Positions 7,861-16,701 of a stretch of 33,440 nt of DNA are shown piece after piece. Made by a program: the position numbers and the translations under genes. The DNA lies in assembly GCA_028287285.1 (NCBI GenBank), contig JAQBPY010000324.1:1-33440 (forward strand), read 5' to 3'. Under the pieces are notes generated by a model. The model saw only the letters and a list, made by a program, of their open reading frames with translations. It ran no database searches and was not told where the DNA came from. Origin of the DNA: Gemmatimonadota bacterium (GTDB taxonomy: Bacteria > Gemmatimonadota > Gemmatimonadetes > Gemmatimonadales > Gemmatimonadaceae). Within the stretch, counting starts at the first letter, position 1, and the number at the start of each line of letters is the position of its first letter.

Positions 7861-8853
7861 ATGGACCAGCACATACTCGACGTTGTCGTCACGCGTGGAG
7901 ATCTCGTCGAATCACGCCATCGCGTACACGCGGCCGTGGTCAACGCGGCCGGTGAGCTTGCTGGCTTTTCCAACGACCCCAACCTGGTCACGCACTGGCG
8001 CTCGTGCGCCAAGCCCTTCCAGATCATGCCGCTGCTCGCGAACGGTGGGTTCGACGAAATCGGCTGGGGCGACGACCAGTTGGCGCTCGCGTGCGGCTCA
8101 CACGGCGGCGAGCCCGAACACGTTGCGCTGGCGGAGTCCATGCTCGCGTCACTCGGCATGGAAGAAGGCGATCTCGCCTGCGGCGCGCACGATCCCCTCG
8201 CGGCGCGCGGCCAGAAACTGCTCCGCGAGTCAGGCGCGCGCGCCACGCGCCTCCATAACAATTGTTCGGGAAAACACGCCGCGATGCTGGCCCGCGCCCA
8301 CACGGAGCGCTGGCCCACCGTGGGATACGAGCGGCAGGATCATCCCGTGCAGCAAGCCTGCTTCGATGAGGTCGCGAGCTGGACGAGTCTCCCCAAGGAG
8401 CGGATCGGCCGCGCCGTGGACGGCTGCGGTGTCGTGGTGTTCGCACTTCCGCTCGCGTCCATGGCACATGCGTACGCCCGCCTGGCCGACGCCGCGCGGC
8501 GCTCGCACGAAATCCCGTCGCGGGTCGTACATGCCATGCAAACGCGGCCGTTCCTCGTTGGCGGCACGGACCGCTTCGACTCCGCGCTGATCGAGGCGAC
8601 AGAAGGCCATGTGATCGCCAAGATCGGCGCGGAAGGCGTCCATTCGGTCGCGATTGTCGACGAAGGCATCGGTATCGCCATCAAGGTTGAAGACGGGAAC
8701 ATGCGCGCGCAATTTCCGGCCGTGATCGCCGTGCTTCAGCACTATGGTGCGCTGCCGGCGGATCTTCCCCCCAGGCTGGCCGATTTTACCAACCGCTCCA
8801 TTCGCAATACCCGCGGTGAGGCGGTTGGCGACGTCCGCGTCCTCACCAATTGA
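7861..8853 (+). CDS. L-asparaginase, Rhizobium etli-type (asparaginase II family, PF06089)
   Basis: This 330-residue protein belongs to the ReAII/ReAV asparaginase family, which is unrelated to the E. coli AnsA/AnsB fold. These enzymes hydrolyse asparagine to aspartate and ammonia. The reactive Ser-Lys motif appears as RSCAKPFQ with S48 and K51. The zinc-site residues appear as NNCSGKHAAML (C135, K138) and VDGCGV (C189). As I recall, these positions coincide with the numbering reported for the R. etli enzyme; its second cysteine near 249 is Gly here. The ATG at 7861 is preceded by an AAAGGGGG Shine-Dalgarno-like stretch about six bases upstream. There is no signal peptide, so it is probably cytoplasmic. 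The flanking genes give no metabolic context. Confidence 0.88.
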   Translation: MDQHILDVVVTRGDLVESRHRVHAAVVNAAGELAGFSNDPNLVTHWRSCAKPFQIMPLLANGGFDEIGWGDDQLALACGSHGGEPEHVALAESMLASLGMEEGDLACGAHDPLAARGQKLLRESGARATRLHNNCSGKHAAMLARAHTERWPTVGYERQDHPVQQACFDEVASWTSLPKERIGRAVDGCGVVVFALPLASMAHAYARLADAARRSHEIPSRVVHAMQTRPFLVGGTDRFDSALIEATEGHVIAKIGAEGVHSVAIVDEGIGIAIKVEDGNMRAQFPAVIAVLQHYGALPADLPPRLADFTNRSIRNTRGEAVGDVRVLTN

Positions 8854-8888
8854 GGAGTGGTCCTCCTGCGCGCAGTTTTTCTTGCGGC

Positions 8889-9500
8889 ATGTTGAGCCTG
8901 GACGCGAACACCATTGCCCTGATCCGCCTCTCGGCGGCAATTGCCGGCGGCTCGGAATCAGACGTCCGCGAAGCCCTGGCCCAGGCGGCCGACGTCCCGC
9001 CAGCCTGGATCGACGAGCTCATCATCCAGAGCTATCTGTTCAGCGGCTTTCCGCGTGCCTTGAACGCTGCCCGCGAATGGCGTCGCGTTTCGCCCGCACC
9101 GGCGCCGTTGACCGACCCCGCCGACGACGTCATGCACGTGGACGAATGGCGGGAGCTGGGCGAGATGACCTGCAAGGCGGTGTATGCAGAGATGTACGAC
9201 AAGCTCCGCCAGAACGTCCGCGACCTGCATCCTGCACTCGACGCGGCAATGGTCGTGGAAGGCTACGGCAAGATCCTCAGCAGGCCGGCCCTGGACCTTC
9301 CGCGCCGCGAGCTCTGCATCGTTGCCGCGTGTGCCGCCACAGGTCAGGACCGGCAGCTTCATTCCCACCTGCACGGGGCGTTGAACGTTGGTGTGAGCGC
9401 CGAGGTGTTGGGGATTGCAGTGGAATGTCTCGAGCCCGCGCTTGGCGCCGCTCGCGCGAGATCGGTTCGCCTCCTGCTCGCAAGAGTCGTCGGTAAGTAG
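8889..9500 (+). CDS. Carboxymuconolactone decarboxylase / AhpD-fold protein with two half-domains
   Basis: This 203-residue protein is built from two similar helical halves. The first runs from LDANTIALIRLSAAIAGG through IIQSYLFSGFPRALNA. The second starts at LDLPRRELCIVAACAATG and includes QLHSHLHGALNVGVSAEVL, the hallmark of the CMD (PF02627) fold. No CxxC pair is present, so AhpD-type disulfide peroxidase-reductase chemistry is unlikely; the HSHLH histidines resemble those of the decarboxylase branch. I start at ATG 8889 because the first half-domain begins at once; an in-frame TTG at 8850 would add 13 residues that look unrelated. The substrate is unknown. Confidence 0.75.
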   Translation: MLSLDANTIALIRLSAAIAGGSESDVREALAQAADVPPAWIDELIIQSYLFSGFPRALNAAREWRRVSPAPAPLTDPADDVMHVDEWRELGEMTCKAVYAEMYDKLRQNVRDLHPALDAAMVVEGYGKILSRPALDLPRRELCIVAACAATGQDRQLHSHLHGALNVGVSAEVLGIAVECLEPALGAARARSVRLLLARVVGK

Positions 9501-9538
9501 CTTTCAGGATGATGCGCGTATTTGATGCGCGCTGCGCT

Positions 9539-9554
9539 GGAGTGATGACGCTCC
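9539..9554 (+). terminator. Small hairpin between the CMD gene and obg
   Basis: GGAGTG and CGCTCC (9539-9544 and 9549-9554) form a six-base-pair stem with one G-U pair and a four-base loop. No T-run follows, so any termination role is weak. A second short inverted pair (GCGCG/CGCGC) lies just upstream. Confidence 0.25.
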
Positions 9555-9587
9555 GCGGCAGGACTTCCTTACCTTTGCCAGACCAAG

Positions 9588-10607
9588 ATGTTCATCGATC
9601 GCGTAACCGTTCGTGTCACGGCAGGCTCCGGCGGCTCGGGCATCTGCAGCTTCCGTCGTGAAAAATTTGCCGCCATGGGCGGACCTGACGGCGGAGACGG
9701 CGGCAAGGGGGGAGATATCATCGTGCGTGGCGACAGCAACCTGGCAACGCTCCTGGACTTCACCTACCGCAACCAGTGGGAGGCGGAGCGCGGTGAGCAC
9801 GGCAGCGGCTCCAACAAAACGGGGCACTCGGGGGCAGACGTCACGCTCCCAGTGCCGCGCGGCACCGTGATCCGCAACCACGACACGGGCGAGATCATCG
9901 CCGAAGTGCTCGAGGACGGCGACAGCTTCGTCATTGCCAAGGGCGGCCGAGGGGGCAAGGGCAATTCCTGGTTCGCCACGTCGGTACACCGCAGTCCAAG
10001 AGAGTGGCAGCCGGGTGAAGACGGCGAAGCCTTCGCCCTGGAGTTCGAGCTGAAGCTCATTGCGGACATCGGGCTCGTTGGCCAGCCAAATGCCGGCAAG
10101 TCCACGCTCCTGTCCGTCATCAGCGCCGCCACCCCAAAGATCGCCGACTATCCGTTCACCACGCTCGCTCCGAACCTCGGTGTCGTCCAGCTGAGCGACA
10201 GCCGCACCTTCGTGGTCGCCGACATCCCGGGCATCATCGAGGGCGCGCACGAGGGAAAAGGGCTCGGTCTCCAGTTCCTGCGCCACATCGAGCGCACTCG
10301 GCTCCTGGCCTTCGTGGTTCCTATCGATTCAATGGATTGGCAGGAAGAATACGATCAGCTGCGCAACGAGATTGCCCAGTACTCCAGCGAGCTCGCAGCC
10401 AAACCGCACTGCGTCGTCTTTACCAAGATGGACCTGCTCGGCGAAGATGACGTGCCGCCCATCGAGGCACCCGAAGCGTTTGGCATGTTCGCCATTTCCG
10501 CGGCGGGCCGCACCGGGCTCGACGAGCTCAAGCTCGCCTGGTGGCGCAAGCTGCTCGACATGCGCAAGGCATCCCTTCAACCGATCAAGGACGTGGTACT
10601 GCCCTGA
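9588..10607 (+). CDS. obg: GTPase Obg (50S ribosome assembly)
   Basis: This 339-residue protein has the Obg domain (about 1-158) rich in glycine turns, such as GGPDGGDGGKGGD and KGGRGGKGN, followed by the G domain. The nucleotide motifs are GQPNAGKST (G1), the switch I PFTTL, DIPGIIEGA (G3), TKMD in place of the more usual NKxD (G4), and a short SA motif (G5). Obg binds the large ribosomal subunit late in assembly and links growth to GTP/ppGpp levels. The C-terminal OCT domain found in some relatives is absent. Obg often follows rplU-rpmA, but here it follows the CMD-like gene. A TACCTT box at 9570-9575 could be its -10 element with a very short leader. Confidence 0.96.
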   Translation: MFIDRVTVRVTAGSGGSGICSFRREKFAAMGGPDGGDGGKGGDIIVRGDSNLATLLDFTYRNQWEAERGEHGSGSNKTGHSGADVTLPVPRGTVIRNHDTGEIIAEVLEDGDSFVIAKGGRGGKGNSWFATSVHRSPREWQPGEDGEAFALEFELKLIADIGLVGQPNAGKSTLLSVISAATPKIADYPFTTLAPNLGVVQLSDSRTFVVADIPGIIEGAHEGKGLGLQFLRHIERTRLLAFVVPIDSMDWQEEYDQLRNEIAQYSSELAAKPHCVVFTKMDLLGEDDVPPIEAPEAFGMFAISAAGRTGLDELKLAWWRKLLDMRKASLQPIKDVVLP

Positions 10608-11449
10608 CGATCGCACTGCATCCGGGCGAGCCGCACTATCCCGGCGGGCTGGCGGACCTCGGCCGCCCTCCTGGTCCGCTTTGGGCCGTGGGCGATCTTG
10701 GTGTCCTGAATCGCCCCTGTGTGGCCATCGTCGGCACCCGGCGCGCCACCGCATATGCCGAGCGAGTAACGCGTGAGCTCGCGCGTACTCTTGCGAGGTC
10801 CGGGGCGTGCGTCGTGAGCGGTCTTGCCCGCGGTGTGGACGCCGAAGCACACCGTGGTGCCCTCGATGTGGGCGGTGCCACCTGTGCGGTGCTCGGAACG
10901 GGCGTCGACGTCGTCTATCCCAAAGCGCATGCTTCGCTTCAGCGCGATATCGGGCGGCGCGGTTTGCTGTTGTCCGAGCTTCAGCCGTCCAATGCCGCAC
11001 ACGCCGGCTCGTTTCCGAACCGCAATCGCATCATCGCGGCGCTCGCGTCAACGATCATTGTGGTGGAAGCAGGCGTAAAGAGCGGCGCGCTCATCACTGC
11101 GCGCCATGCGCTCGAGCTGGGCCGCAACGTTGCCGCCGTGCCGGGCCCCATCGATGTGCCGCAGGCGCTCGGCAGCAATGAGCTGCTGCGCGACGGCGCG
11201 AGCGTGATCGCAACAATGGCCGACGCCCTGGCCTTGATGGGCCTTACCGCTCCCATTCATCTTGCTGATATCCCGGAGGGTACCATCGAGCGCCGGATGT
11301 GGAATGTCCTTGCTGATGGCGCCGCCGATCTGGATTCGCTTTGCGCCCGCTGCTCCGTCCCCGCGCACGAAGGCATGGCCGCCGTGACCGCGCTGGAAAT
11401 TCGCGGCCTCATCGAGTGCTCGCTTTCGGGCGAGATCAGGCGTGTGTAA
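10541..11449 (+). CDS. dprA: DNA-processing protein DprA
   Basis: This is a Rossmann-fold protein that binds single-stranded DNA and loads RecA during natural transformation. Recognisable motifs are an HPxxYPxxL-like segment, VAIVGTRRAT, SGLARGVDAEAH, VLGTGVDVVYP, FPNRNRIIAAL and VEAGVKSGALIT, with a C-terminal winged-helix region. The N-terminal SAM domain of some DprA proteins is missing. The start is unclear. GTG at 10541 would overlap obg by 67 bases, while a CTG at 10604 overlaps the obg stop by four bases (CTGA) and would give about 281 residues. No ATG or TTG fits, and I list the conventional GTG. DprA occurs in many non-competent bacteria, so competence is not proven. Confidence 0.9.
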   Translation: MAQAARHAQGIPSTDQGRGTALTIALHPGEPHYPGGLADLGRPPGPLWAVGDLGVLNRPCVAIVGTRRATAYAERVTRELARTLARSGACVVSGLARGVDAEAHRGALDVGGATCAVLGTGVDVVYPKAHASLQRDIGRRGLLLSELQPSNAAHAGSFPNRNRIIAALASTIIVVEAGVKSGALITARHALELGRNVAAVPGPIDVPQALGSNELLRDGASVIATMADALALMGLTAPIHLADIPEGTIERRMWNVLADGAADLDSLCARCSVPAHEGMAAVTALEIRGLIECSLSGEIRRV

Positions 11450-12578
11450 CAGCCGCTCCGCCGTGCCCCGCCACGTTTACGTTCACGTCCCGTTCTGCGC
11501 CCGCCGCTGCTCGTACTGCGACTTTGCCATTGCCGTGCGCCGGGAAGTCCCTGTCAGCGAATACCTCCAGTCGCTCGCGAAGGAGCTCCAGGTCCGCTTT
11601 GGCGAGACGCCCGCAAAGGACGTTGACACCATCTATTTTGGCGGCGGCACACCGTCCCGCCTGGGTGGCGACGGCCTGGCCCGCGCCGTTGCACTCGTTA
11701 CCCGCTATTTCACGCCGGCCGCAGGCGCAGAAATCACCATCGAGGCCAACCCGGAAGACGTCACTGCAACCGCCGCCGCCCAGTGGCGGATTGCCGGCGT
11801 CAACCGTGTTTCACTTGGCGCCCAGAGCTTTGACAATGCCGTACTCGACTGGATGCACCGCACCCATGACGGTGCCGCCACCAAAAGCGCTGTTAGCACG
11901 CTCCAAAACGCCGACATCACAAATCTGTCACTCGATCTGATCTTTGCGTTACCTGAGTCGCTGCATCGTAACCTTGAAAACGACATTGACCAGTTACTGA
12001 CCCTCGAGCCCGATCATGTGTCCCTGTATGGACTTACAATCGAGCCAACCACTGCGCTCGGAAAATGGGTTCAGGTCGGCAAGGCAGTCGAGCAGCCGGA
12101 AGAGGGCTATGAGATGGACTTCCTTACCGCGAATCGACTGCTCACGAGTGCCGGGTTCGAGCACTACGAGGTGTCCAACTACGCCAAACCGGGCAAGCAG
12201 GCCGTTCACAACGCGGCGTATTGGGCAAACGTCCCCTATGTCGCCCTGGGGCCTGCCGCACACGGCTTCGACGGCGAGACCAGGCGGTGGAATCTCCGAA
12301 ACTATGCCGAATGGCGCGACGTGGTCATGACCGGCACGGACCCCATCGAAGGGAGCGAGCTCCTCACCAACGAGAACCGTGTCGCCGAGTCCGTTTATCT
12401 TGGATTGCGCTCTGAAGCCGGGCTTTTGACGACGAACTCCGATCATGCCGTGATCGATCGGTGGATCCAGGCCGGATGGGCGTCCGTTGGGGCGGACAAC
12501 CGGCTGAGGTGTACCACGAATGGGTGGCTGCGGCTCGATTCCCTCGCTGCTGCCTTGACGCATCACCGAAGTCGTTAG
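11442..12578 (+). CDS. hemW: Radical SAM haem chaperone HemW
   Basis: This 378-residue radical SAM enzyme has the [4Fe-4S] motif CARRCSYCDF (C19, C23, C26). The residue after the next position is Phe, the HemW pattern, where coproporphyrinogen dehydrogenase HemN has a fourth Cys. The SAM-binding GGGTPS follows, then NPEDVT, RVSLGAQSF, LSLDLIFALP and YEVSNYAKPG, and the C-terminal HemN_C-like region (AESVYLGLRSEAGL). HemW is thought to deliver haem to respiratory proteins. The GTG at 11442 overlaps the dprA end by eight bases; GTG at 11463 is an alternative start. The hrcA promoter lies inside its last codons. Confidence 0.9.
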   Translation: MCNSRSAVPRHVYVHVPFCARRCSYCDFAIAVRREVPVSEYLQSLAKELQVRFGETPAKDVDTIYFGGGTPSRLGGDGLARAVALVTRYFTPAAGAEITIEANPEDVTATAAAQWRIAGVNRVSLGAQSFDNAVLDWMHRTHDGAATKSAVSTLQNADITNLSLDLIFALPESLHRNLENDIDQLLTLEPDHVSLYGLTIEPTTALGKWVQVGKAVEQPEEGYEMDFLTANRLLTSAGFEHYEVSNYAKPGKQAVHNAAYWANVPYVALGPAAHGFDGETRRWNLRNYAEWRDVVMTGTDPIEGSELLTNENRVAESVYLGLRSEAGLLTTNSDHAVIDRWIQAGWASVGADNRLRCTTNGWLRLDSLAAALTHHRSR

Positions 12579-12584
12579 TATAAT
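12555..12584 (+). promoter_or_regulatory. Strong sigma70-like promoter of hrcA, predicted leaderless
   Basis: TTGACG (12555-12560), an 18-base spacer and a perfect TATAAT (12579-12584) are followed by only seven bases before the hrcA ATG at 12592. The expected transcription start falls on or next to the start codon, and no Shine-Dalgarno sequence is present. No CIRCE element overlaps it. Confidence 0.75.
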
Positions 12585-12591
12585 TAGACTT

Positions 12592-13650
12592 ATGGCCACA
12601 GTCGACGAGCTCACGCCACGCGAGCGCCGCGTCCTCGAAGCGGTCATCCAGACGTACGTCCAGACCGCTGAGCCCGCAGGCTCGCGGGTCCTCTCGCGGC
12701 GTTTTGGCCTGGGCGTATCGCCCGCGACCATTCGCAACACCATGAGCGACCTCGAGGAAAAGGGGTTTCTCATGCACCCGCATACGTCGGCGGGGCGCGT
12801 GCCAACGGACAAAGCCTATCGCTCATACGTCGACTCGTTGATCAACGCCCCGGCGAGCGCCATCGTCCTTGCGGAGCGTGATCGCCTGCAGTCCGAGATC
12901 GCTGCCAGTAACTCCCCGATCGACACCATTCTGCGCCGTGCCGCGCAATCGCTTGGCGTGCTCACGCAGGAGCTCGGCGTCGCCCTTGGTCCACGGCTCG
13001 ACGCCAGCATTCTCCGCACGCTCGATCTGGTGCGTGTGTCATCGGAGCGGCTGCTGCTTGTCCTGACACTGGATGGCGACGTCGTGCGTACGGTGTTTGT
13101 CGAAGTACGCGGAACGCTCAGCGATGCAGCCGTCACCGAGGTCACGCGTGTGCTCAACGAGCGGCTGTCGGGGCACAGCCTCCGCGAGCTGCGCGCCTCC
13201 GTCGCGGACCGGCTGCGCGATTCGGCCACCAAGCCGGAGGCCGAGGAGCTCTTGAACATCTTCGTGCAGGAGGGGGAGCAGCTGCTCGACGCGGCGCTTC
13301 CCATGGGCGAGGGCAGTGTCATTGTGGGGCAGGCCAGTGTGCTCGCATCGCAGCCCGAATTCGGGGGCGCCGAGAACTTGCGTCGCCTTCTCAGTCTTAC
13401 TGAGGAGCCGGCACGTCTGGCAGATGCACTTCGTCGTGCCCATGCCGATGACGCCAGGCCCGGTGTTAGCATTACCATTGGCGGGGAACATGGCGATCCG
13501 CGCATGGATCAGTTCACTGTCGTCACGGCCGAGTATCACGCAGGAACGCTGACGGGCGTCATTGGCGTCATTGGCCCGACCCGCATGCCGTATGAAAAAG
13601 TCATCTCGCTGGTCACGCATACGTCGCGCCTGCTCAGCGATCTGCTCTAA
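12592..13650 (+). CDS. hrcA: Heat-inducible transcription repressor HrcA
   Basis: This 352-residue repressor has an N-terminal winged helix (about 1-75) with ERRVLEAVIQTYVQTAEPAGS, SPATIRNTMSDLEEKGFL and HTSAGRVPTDKAYRSYVD. A GAF-like central domain and the C-terminal GVIGPTRMPYEKVISLV motif follow. HrcA binds CIRCE operators upstream of groESL or dnaK operons and depends on GroEL for its active form. It is transcribed from its own promoter just upstream. The next gene is dnaJ; grpE and dnaK, which usually lie between them, are absent here. No CIRCE inverted repeat was found by eye around hrcA or dnaJ, so its targets are probably elsewhere. Confidence 0.97.
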   Translation: MATVDELTPRERRVLEAVIQTYVQTAEPAGSRVLSRRFGLGVSPATIRNTMSDLEEKGFLMHPHTSAGRVPTDKAYRSYVDSLINAPASAIVLAERDRLQSEIAASNSPIDTILRRAAQSLGVLTQELGVALGPRLDASILRTLDLVRVSSERLLLVLTLDGDVVRTVFVEVRGTLSDAAVTEVTRVLNERLSGHSLRELRASVADRLRDSATKPEAEELLNIFVQEGEQLLDAALPMGEGSVIVGQASVLASQPEFGGAENLRRLLSLTEEPARLADALRRAHADDARPGVSITIGGEHGDPRMDQFTVVTAEYHAGTLTGVIGVIGPTRMPYEKVISLVTHTSRLLSDLL

Positions 13651-13693
13651 AGGGCCGCGAACCGCGCGCTCCGCATAAACCAAGTGTCCGAAC

Positions 13694-14830
13694 ATGGCTG
13701 ATTTCTACAAGGTCCTCGGCGTCGAGCGTGGTGCTGCCGACGACGACATCAAGAAGGCATATCGCAAGCTCGCGATGGCATACCACCCCGACAGAAACGG
13801 GGGGTCGAAGGAGGCTGAGGAGAAATTCAAGGAGATCACCGAGGCGTACGACGTCCTCCGCGATCCGCAAAAGCGCCAGACATTTGATCGCTACGGTGAA
13901 GCCGGACTGCGCGGGGGTGGAGGTGGTGGCTTCCACCACGTCGATCTCTCGGAGGCGCTCAGTATTTTCATGCGCGACTTTGGCGGTCTTGGCGGCCTGG
14001 AGGATCTCATGGGTGGCCGCGGCCAGAGTGGCGGCGGGCCGCGCGGAGGCCAGGATCTCAAGATCACGCTGCCCCTCACGCTCGCTGAAGTCTCCACCGG
14101 CATGGACAAGGAAATTCGCCTCAAGGTGCTCGAGGCATGTGAGCATTGCTCCGGCAATGGAGCCGAGCCGGGCTCCAGGGCGCAGAGCTGTCCTACCTGT
14201 GGCGGTCATGGCGAGGTACGTCGCGCACAACGCTCCTTTTTCGGGCAGTTCGTGACCGTTGCGCCGTGCCCTACCTGCAAGGGCGAAGGGCAGGTCGTTG
14301 ATACGCCATGTAAGAAGTGCAAGGGCGACGGACGTGTGCGGGCGGACAAGACCATCAAGGTGTCCGTTCCCGCGGGCGTGGCGTCGGGCCAGTACATGAC
14401 GCTGCGCGGCGTGGGCAACGCGGGCTCGCGGAATGGTCCGCGTGGCGATGTACACGTCATTTTCGACGTGGCCGATGACGCACGCTTCGAGCGTGACGGC
14501 GAAGACCTGTATACGGAGGTGCTCGTCACGTATCCGCAGCTGGTGTTCGGCGCAGCCGTGGAGGTCCCCACGGTGACCGCGACGGCGATGATCACGGTGC
14601 CGCCTGCGACGCAGAGTGGCCAGATGTTTCACTTGCGCGGCAAGGGGCTCGCGCGCGTGAATGCTTCCGGCACCGGTGACCTTCACGTACGCGTGCAGCT
14701 CTGGACGCCCGACAAGCTCTCCGACGAAGAGGAGGAGCTCATCACGCGCCTGAGCGAGGTGCAGCGCACCGTGCCGGCAGATCGTGAAAAGGGTCTCTGG
14801 GCCAAGATGAAAGAGAAGTTGGGCGCATGA
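13694..14830 (+). CDS. dnaJ: Chaperone DnaJ (Hsp40)
   Basis: This 378-residue co-chaperone has the J domain with HPD at 31-33 and a short Gly/Phe region near 71-110. The zinc-binding centre has four CxxCxGxG-type repeats (C149/C152, C166/C169, C192/C195, C206/C209), and the two C-terminal substrate-binding barrels follow. It stimulates the DnaK ATPase and delivers unfolded clients. The gene lies 43 bases after hrcA. The stop overlaps the prmA ATG by four bases (ATGA). DnaK and GrpE are not encoded in the window. Confidence 0.97.
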   Translation: MADFYKVLGVERGAADDDIKKAYRKLAMAYHPDRNGGSKEAEEKFKEITEAYDVLRDPQKRQTFDRYGEAGLRGGGGGGFHHVDLSEALSIFMRDFGGLGGLEDLMGGRGQSGGGPRGGQDLKITLPLTLAEVSTGMDKEIRLKVLEACEHCSGNGAEPGSRAQSCPTCGGHGEVRRAQRSFFGQFVTVAPCPTCKGEGQVVDTPCKKCKGDGRVRADKTIKVSVPAGVASGQYMTLRGVGNAGSRNGPRGDVHVIFDVADDARFERDGEDLYTEVLVTYPQLVFGAAVEVPTVTATAMITVPPATQSGQMFHLRGKGLARVNASGTGDLHVRVQLWTPDKLSDEEEELITRLSEVQRTVPADREKGLWAKMKEKLGA

Positions 14831-15645
14831 ACTGGCTCGCCGTGCGCGTCTGTCCGGGCGCGTCGCGCGACGCGGCGCTCGCCGCGCTGTTCGAGGCAGG
14901 GTCCGAAGGCGTGCACGAGGCGGGCGACGAGCTGGTCACGCACTTTCCAGGCGATGCCGACGGCGATGCGATCATCGCGGCGGTGCTGGCGGCGGATCCG
15001 GAGGCCAAGGTGTGGGCGGCTCTCATTCCGACGGTTGATTGGACCCAGGAGTGGAAGAAAGGCGTGGGCGCGCACGATCTTGGTACGTTGTCCATCGTGC
15101 CGCCGTGGCTCACCGACGGGCGCAATCTTTCGCGGACAATCGTCATCGAGCCCGAGATGGCGTTTGGCACGGGTGAGCATCAGACCACCCGTGGCGTTGT
15201 GCGGCTGCTGCCTGATCTGCTGAAGACGGGCGATCGCGTGGCGGATCTCGGGAGCGGAAGCGCAGTGCTTGCCATTGCGGCGGCGCTGCTCGGCGCGTCG
15301 CAGGTGTTCGCCATCGAGATCGACCACGACGCCATTGCGAACGCGCAGGAGAACGTCGAACGGAACAACGTAACGGATCGCGTTACGGTATTCGAAGGGG
15401 ACGCCACCGTCTTGTTGCCACTCGTCGCACCGGTGCGTGTGGTGCTCGCGAACATCATTTCGTCGGTGCTCATCGAGCTGCTGCCACTCATTGCGTCGTC
15501 ACTCACCAACGACGGCGAGGCCATTTTGAGCGGTATTCTCGTTGAAGAGCGCGACATGATGCTTGGCGAGCTCGCCGGCCACTGGCGCGTGGTGGCCGAG
15601 GATGTGGAGGGTATGTGGTGGAGCGTCCGCATCGCACCGCGCTGA
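14827..15645 (+). CDS. prmA: Ribosomal protein L11 methyltransferase
   Basis: This 272-residue SAM-dependent methyltransferase modifies lysines and the N-terminus of ribosomal protein L11. The family signature [14 protein letters not shown] is intact, followed by the SAM motif [20 protein letters not shown], the acidic [10 protein letters not shown] and [10 protein letters not shown], where the usual NILA-type motif lies. An N-terminal substrate-binding domain covers about residues 1-85. The ATG overlaps the dnaJ stop, and its own end overlaps rsmE by about 31 bases. Co-transcription of dnaJ, prmA and rsmE is a common bacterial arrangement. Confidence 0.95.
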   Translation: MNWLAVRVCPGASRDAALAALFEAGSEGVHEAGDELVTHFPGDADGDAIIAAVLAADPEAKVWAALIPTVDWTQEWKKGVGAHDLGTLSIVPPWLTDGRNLSRTIVIEPEMAFGTGEHQTTRGVVRLLPDLLKTGDRVADLGSGSAVLAIAAALLGASQVFAIEIDHDAIANAQENVERNNVTDRVTVFEGDATVLLPLVAPVRVVLANIISSVLIELLPLIASSLTNDGEAILSGILVEERDMMLGELAGHWRVVAEDVEGMWWSVRIAPR

Positions 15646-16343
15646 GCACGTTTTACGCACCGGGCCCGTGGAGTGATCGTGTAGAGGCCGGTGACGCCGC
15701 GGCCCACCATGCGCACGTCAAGCGGTTGAGTCTCGGTGATCCTGTTCGGCTCACCAGTGGCGATGGGCGTCGTGCGCTCGGCGCAATCGTGCACCTTTCG
15801 AAACGGTCACTTGGCGTTGCCGTCGAATTCGTCGAGCACATCGAGCGGCCCGCTGACGTCGAGCTTCTCGCCCCCGTTGGCGATCGCGATCGTATGTTGA
15901 TGCTGGCGGAAAAGGCAGTGGAGCTCGGGGTCTCGGTGTGGCGGCCCGTGATCTATGAGCGTTCCCGCTCCGTTTCGCCCCGTGGCGACGGCGAGGCGTT
16001 TCGTGAGAAGCTGAAGCTCAGGCAGATTGCGGCATTGGAGCAGAGTGGAGGTGCATGGTTGCCTCGGGCATGTGCCGAAGTTCCGCTTGGCGATGCGCTC
16101 GGCGTTGTGACCGGTACAACGCGCCTGCTGCTCGATCAGGCCGGCGAGCGCCTTGGCGCCGTGTCTGGTGCCGTGTGTGGGGCGGTGTCCATCGGACTGG
16201 GGCCCGAGGGCGGGTTGACGGACGCCGAACGTTCGCAGTTTGTCGGTGCAGGCTGGCGACTCGTGTCGCTCAACACCAACATGCTGCGGTTCGAGACGGC
16301 GGGAATCGCCGCGCTGGCCATCGTGAGATCACTTCTACGCTGA
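15615..16343 (+). CDS. rsmE: 16S rRNA (uracil1498-N3)-methyltransferase RsmE
   Basis: This 242-residue SPOUT-class methyltransferase modifies U1498 in helix 44 of 16S rRNA. It shows an N-terminal PUA-like region (HHAHVKRLSLGD), then KAVELGVSVWRPVIYERS and the trefoil-knot SAM site GLGPEGGLTDAE with RFETAGIAAL at the C-terminus. Two adjacent GTG codons (15615 and 15618) follow a GGAGG ribosome-binding site at 15606-15610; the second has better spacing. The start lies within the end of prmA. Confidence 0.93.
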   Translation: MVERPHRTALSTFYAPGPWSDRVEAGDAAAHHAHVKRLSLGDPVRLTSGDGRRALGAIVHLSKRSLGVAVEFVEHIERPADVELLAPVGDRDRMLMLAEKAVELGVSVWRPVIYERSRSVSPRGDGEAFREKLKLRQIAALEQSGGAWLPRACAEVPLGDALGVVTGTTRLLLDQAGERLGAVSGAVCGAVSIGLGPEGGLTDAERSQFVGAGWRLVSLNTNMLRFETAGIAALAIVRSLLR

Positions 16344-16349
16344 GGTCCG

Positions 16350-16691
16350 ATGTCGGAGAGCTGCCTGTTCTGCAAGATCGTGCGGAAGGAGATTCCCGCG
16401 AGCATCGTGCTCGAGAACGAGCATGTGGTGGCCTTCCGGGACATTGACCCCAAGGCGCCCACGCACGTGCTTGTCGTGCCGCGCGAGCACATCGCAACGC
16501 TCAATGATGTGACGGACGCCGCGATGGTTGGCCACCTCATGCTCGCAGCGGCGGAGATCGCCAGGGCCGAGGGCATTGCTGAGAGCGGGTATCGCAGCGT
16601 GGTGAATTGCGGCGCGGATGGGGGGCAGACCGTGTTTCATGTCCATGTGCACGTTCTGGGTGGGCGCACGCTGAATTGGCCGCCCGGCTGA
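16350..16691 (+). CDS. HIT-family purine nucleotide phosphoramidase (HinT-like)
   Basis: This 113-residue histidine-triad protein has CLFCKIVRKEIPA at the N-terminus, a metal-binding-type CxxC, HVLVVPREHI in the middle and the catalytic triad HVHVHVLGGR near residues 96-105. HINT proteins hydrolyse nucleoside phosphoramidates and acyl-adenylates, such as by-products of aminoacyl-tRNA synthetases. It starts six bases after rsmE, with GAGG close upstream, and is clearly in the same transcription unit. Confidence 0.93.
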   Translation: MSESCLFCKIVRKEIPASIVLENEHVVAFRDIDPKAPTHVLVVPREHIATLNDVTDAAMVGHLMLAAAEIARAEGIAESGYRSVVNCGADGGQTVFHVHVHVLGGRTLNWPPG

Positions 16692-16701
16692 GCCGTCTGC
16701 G

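Noticed and set aside
11893-11901. TTAGCACGC, similar to a CIRCE half-site
   Set aside because: It lies inside hemW, has no matching inverted half nine bases away and is far from the hrcA promoter.
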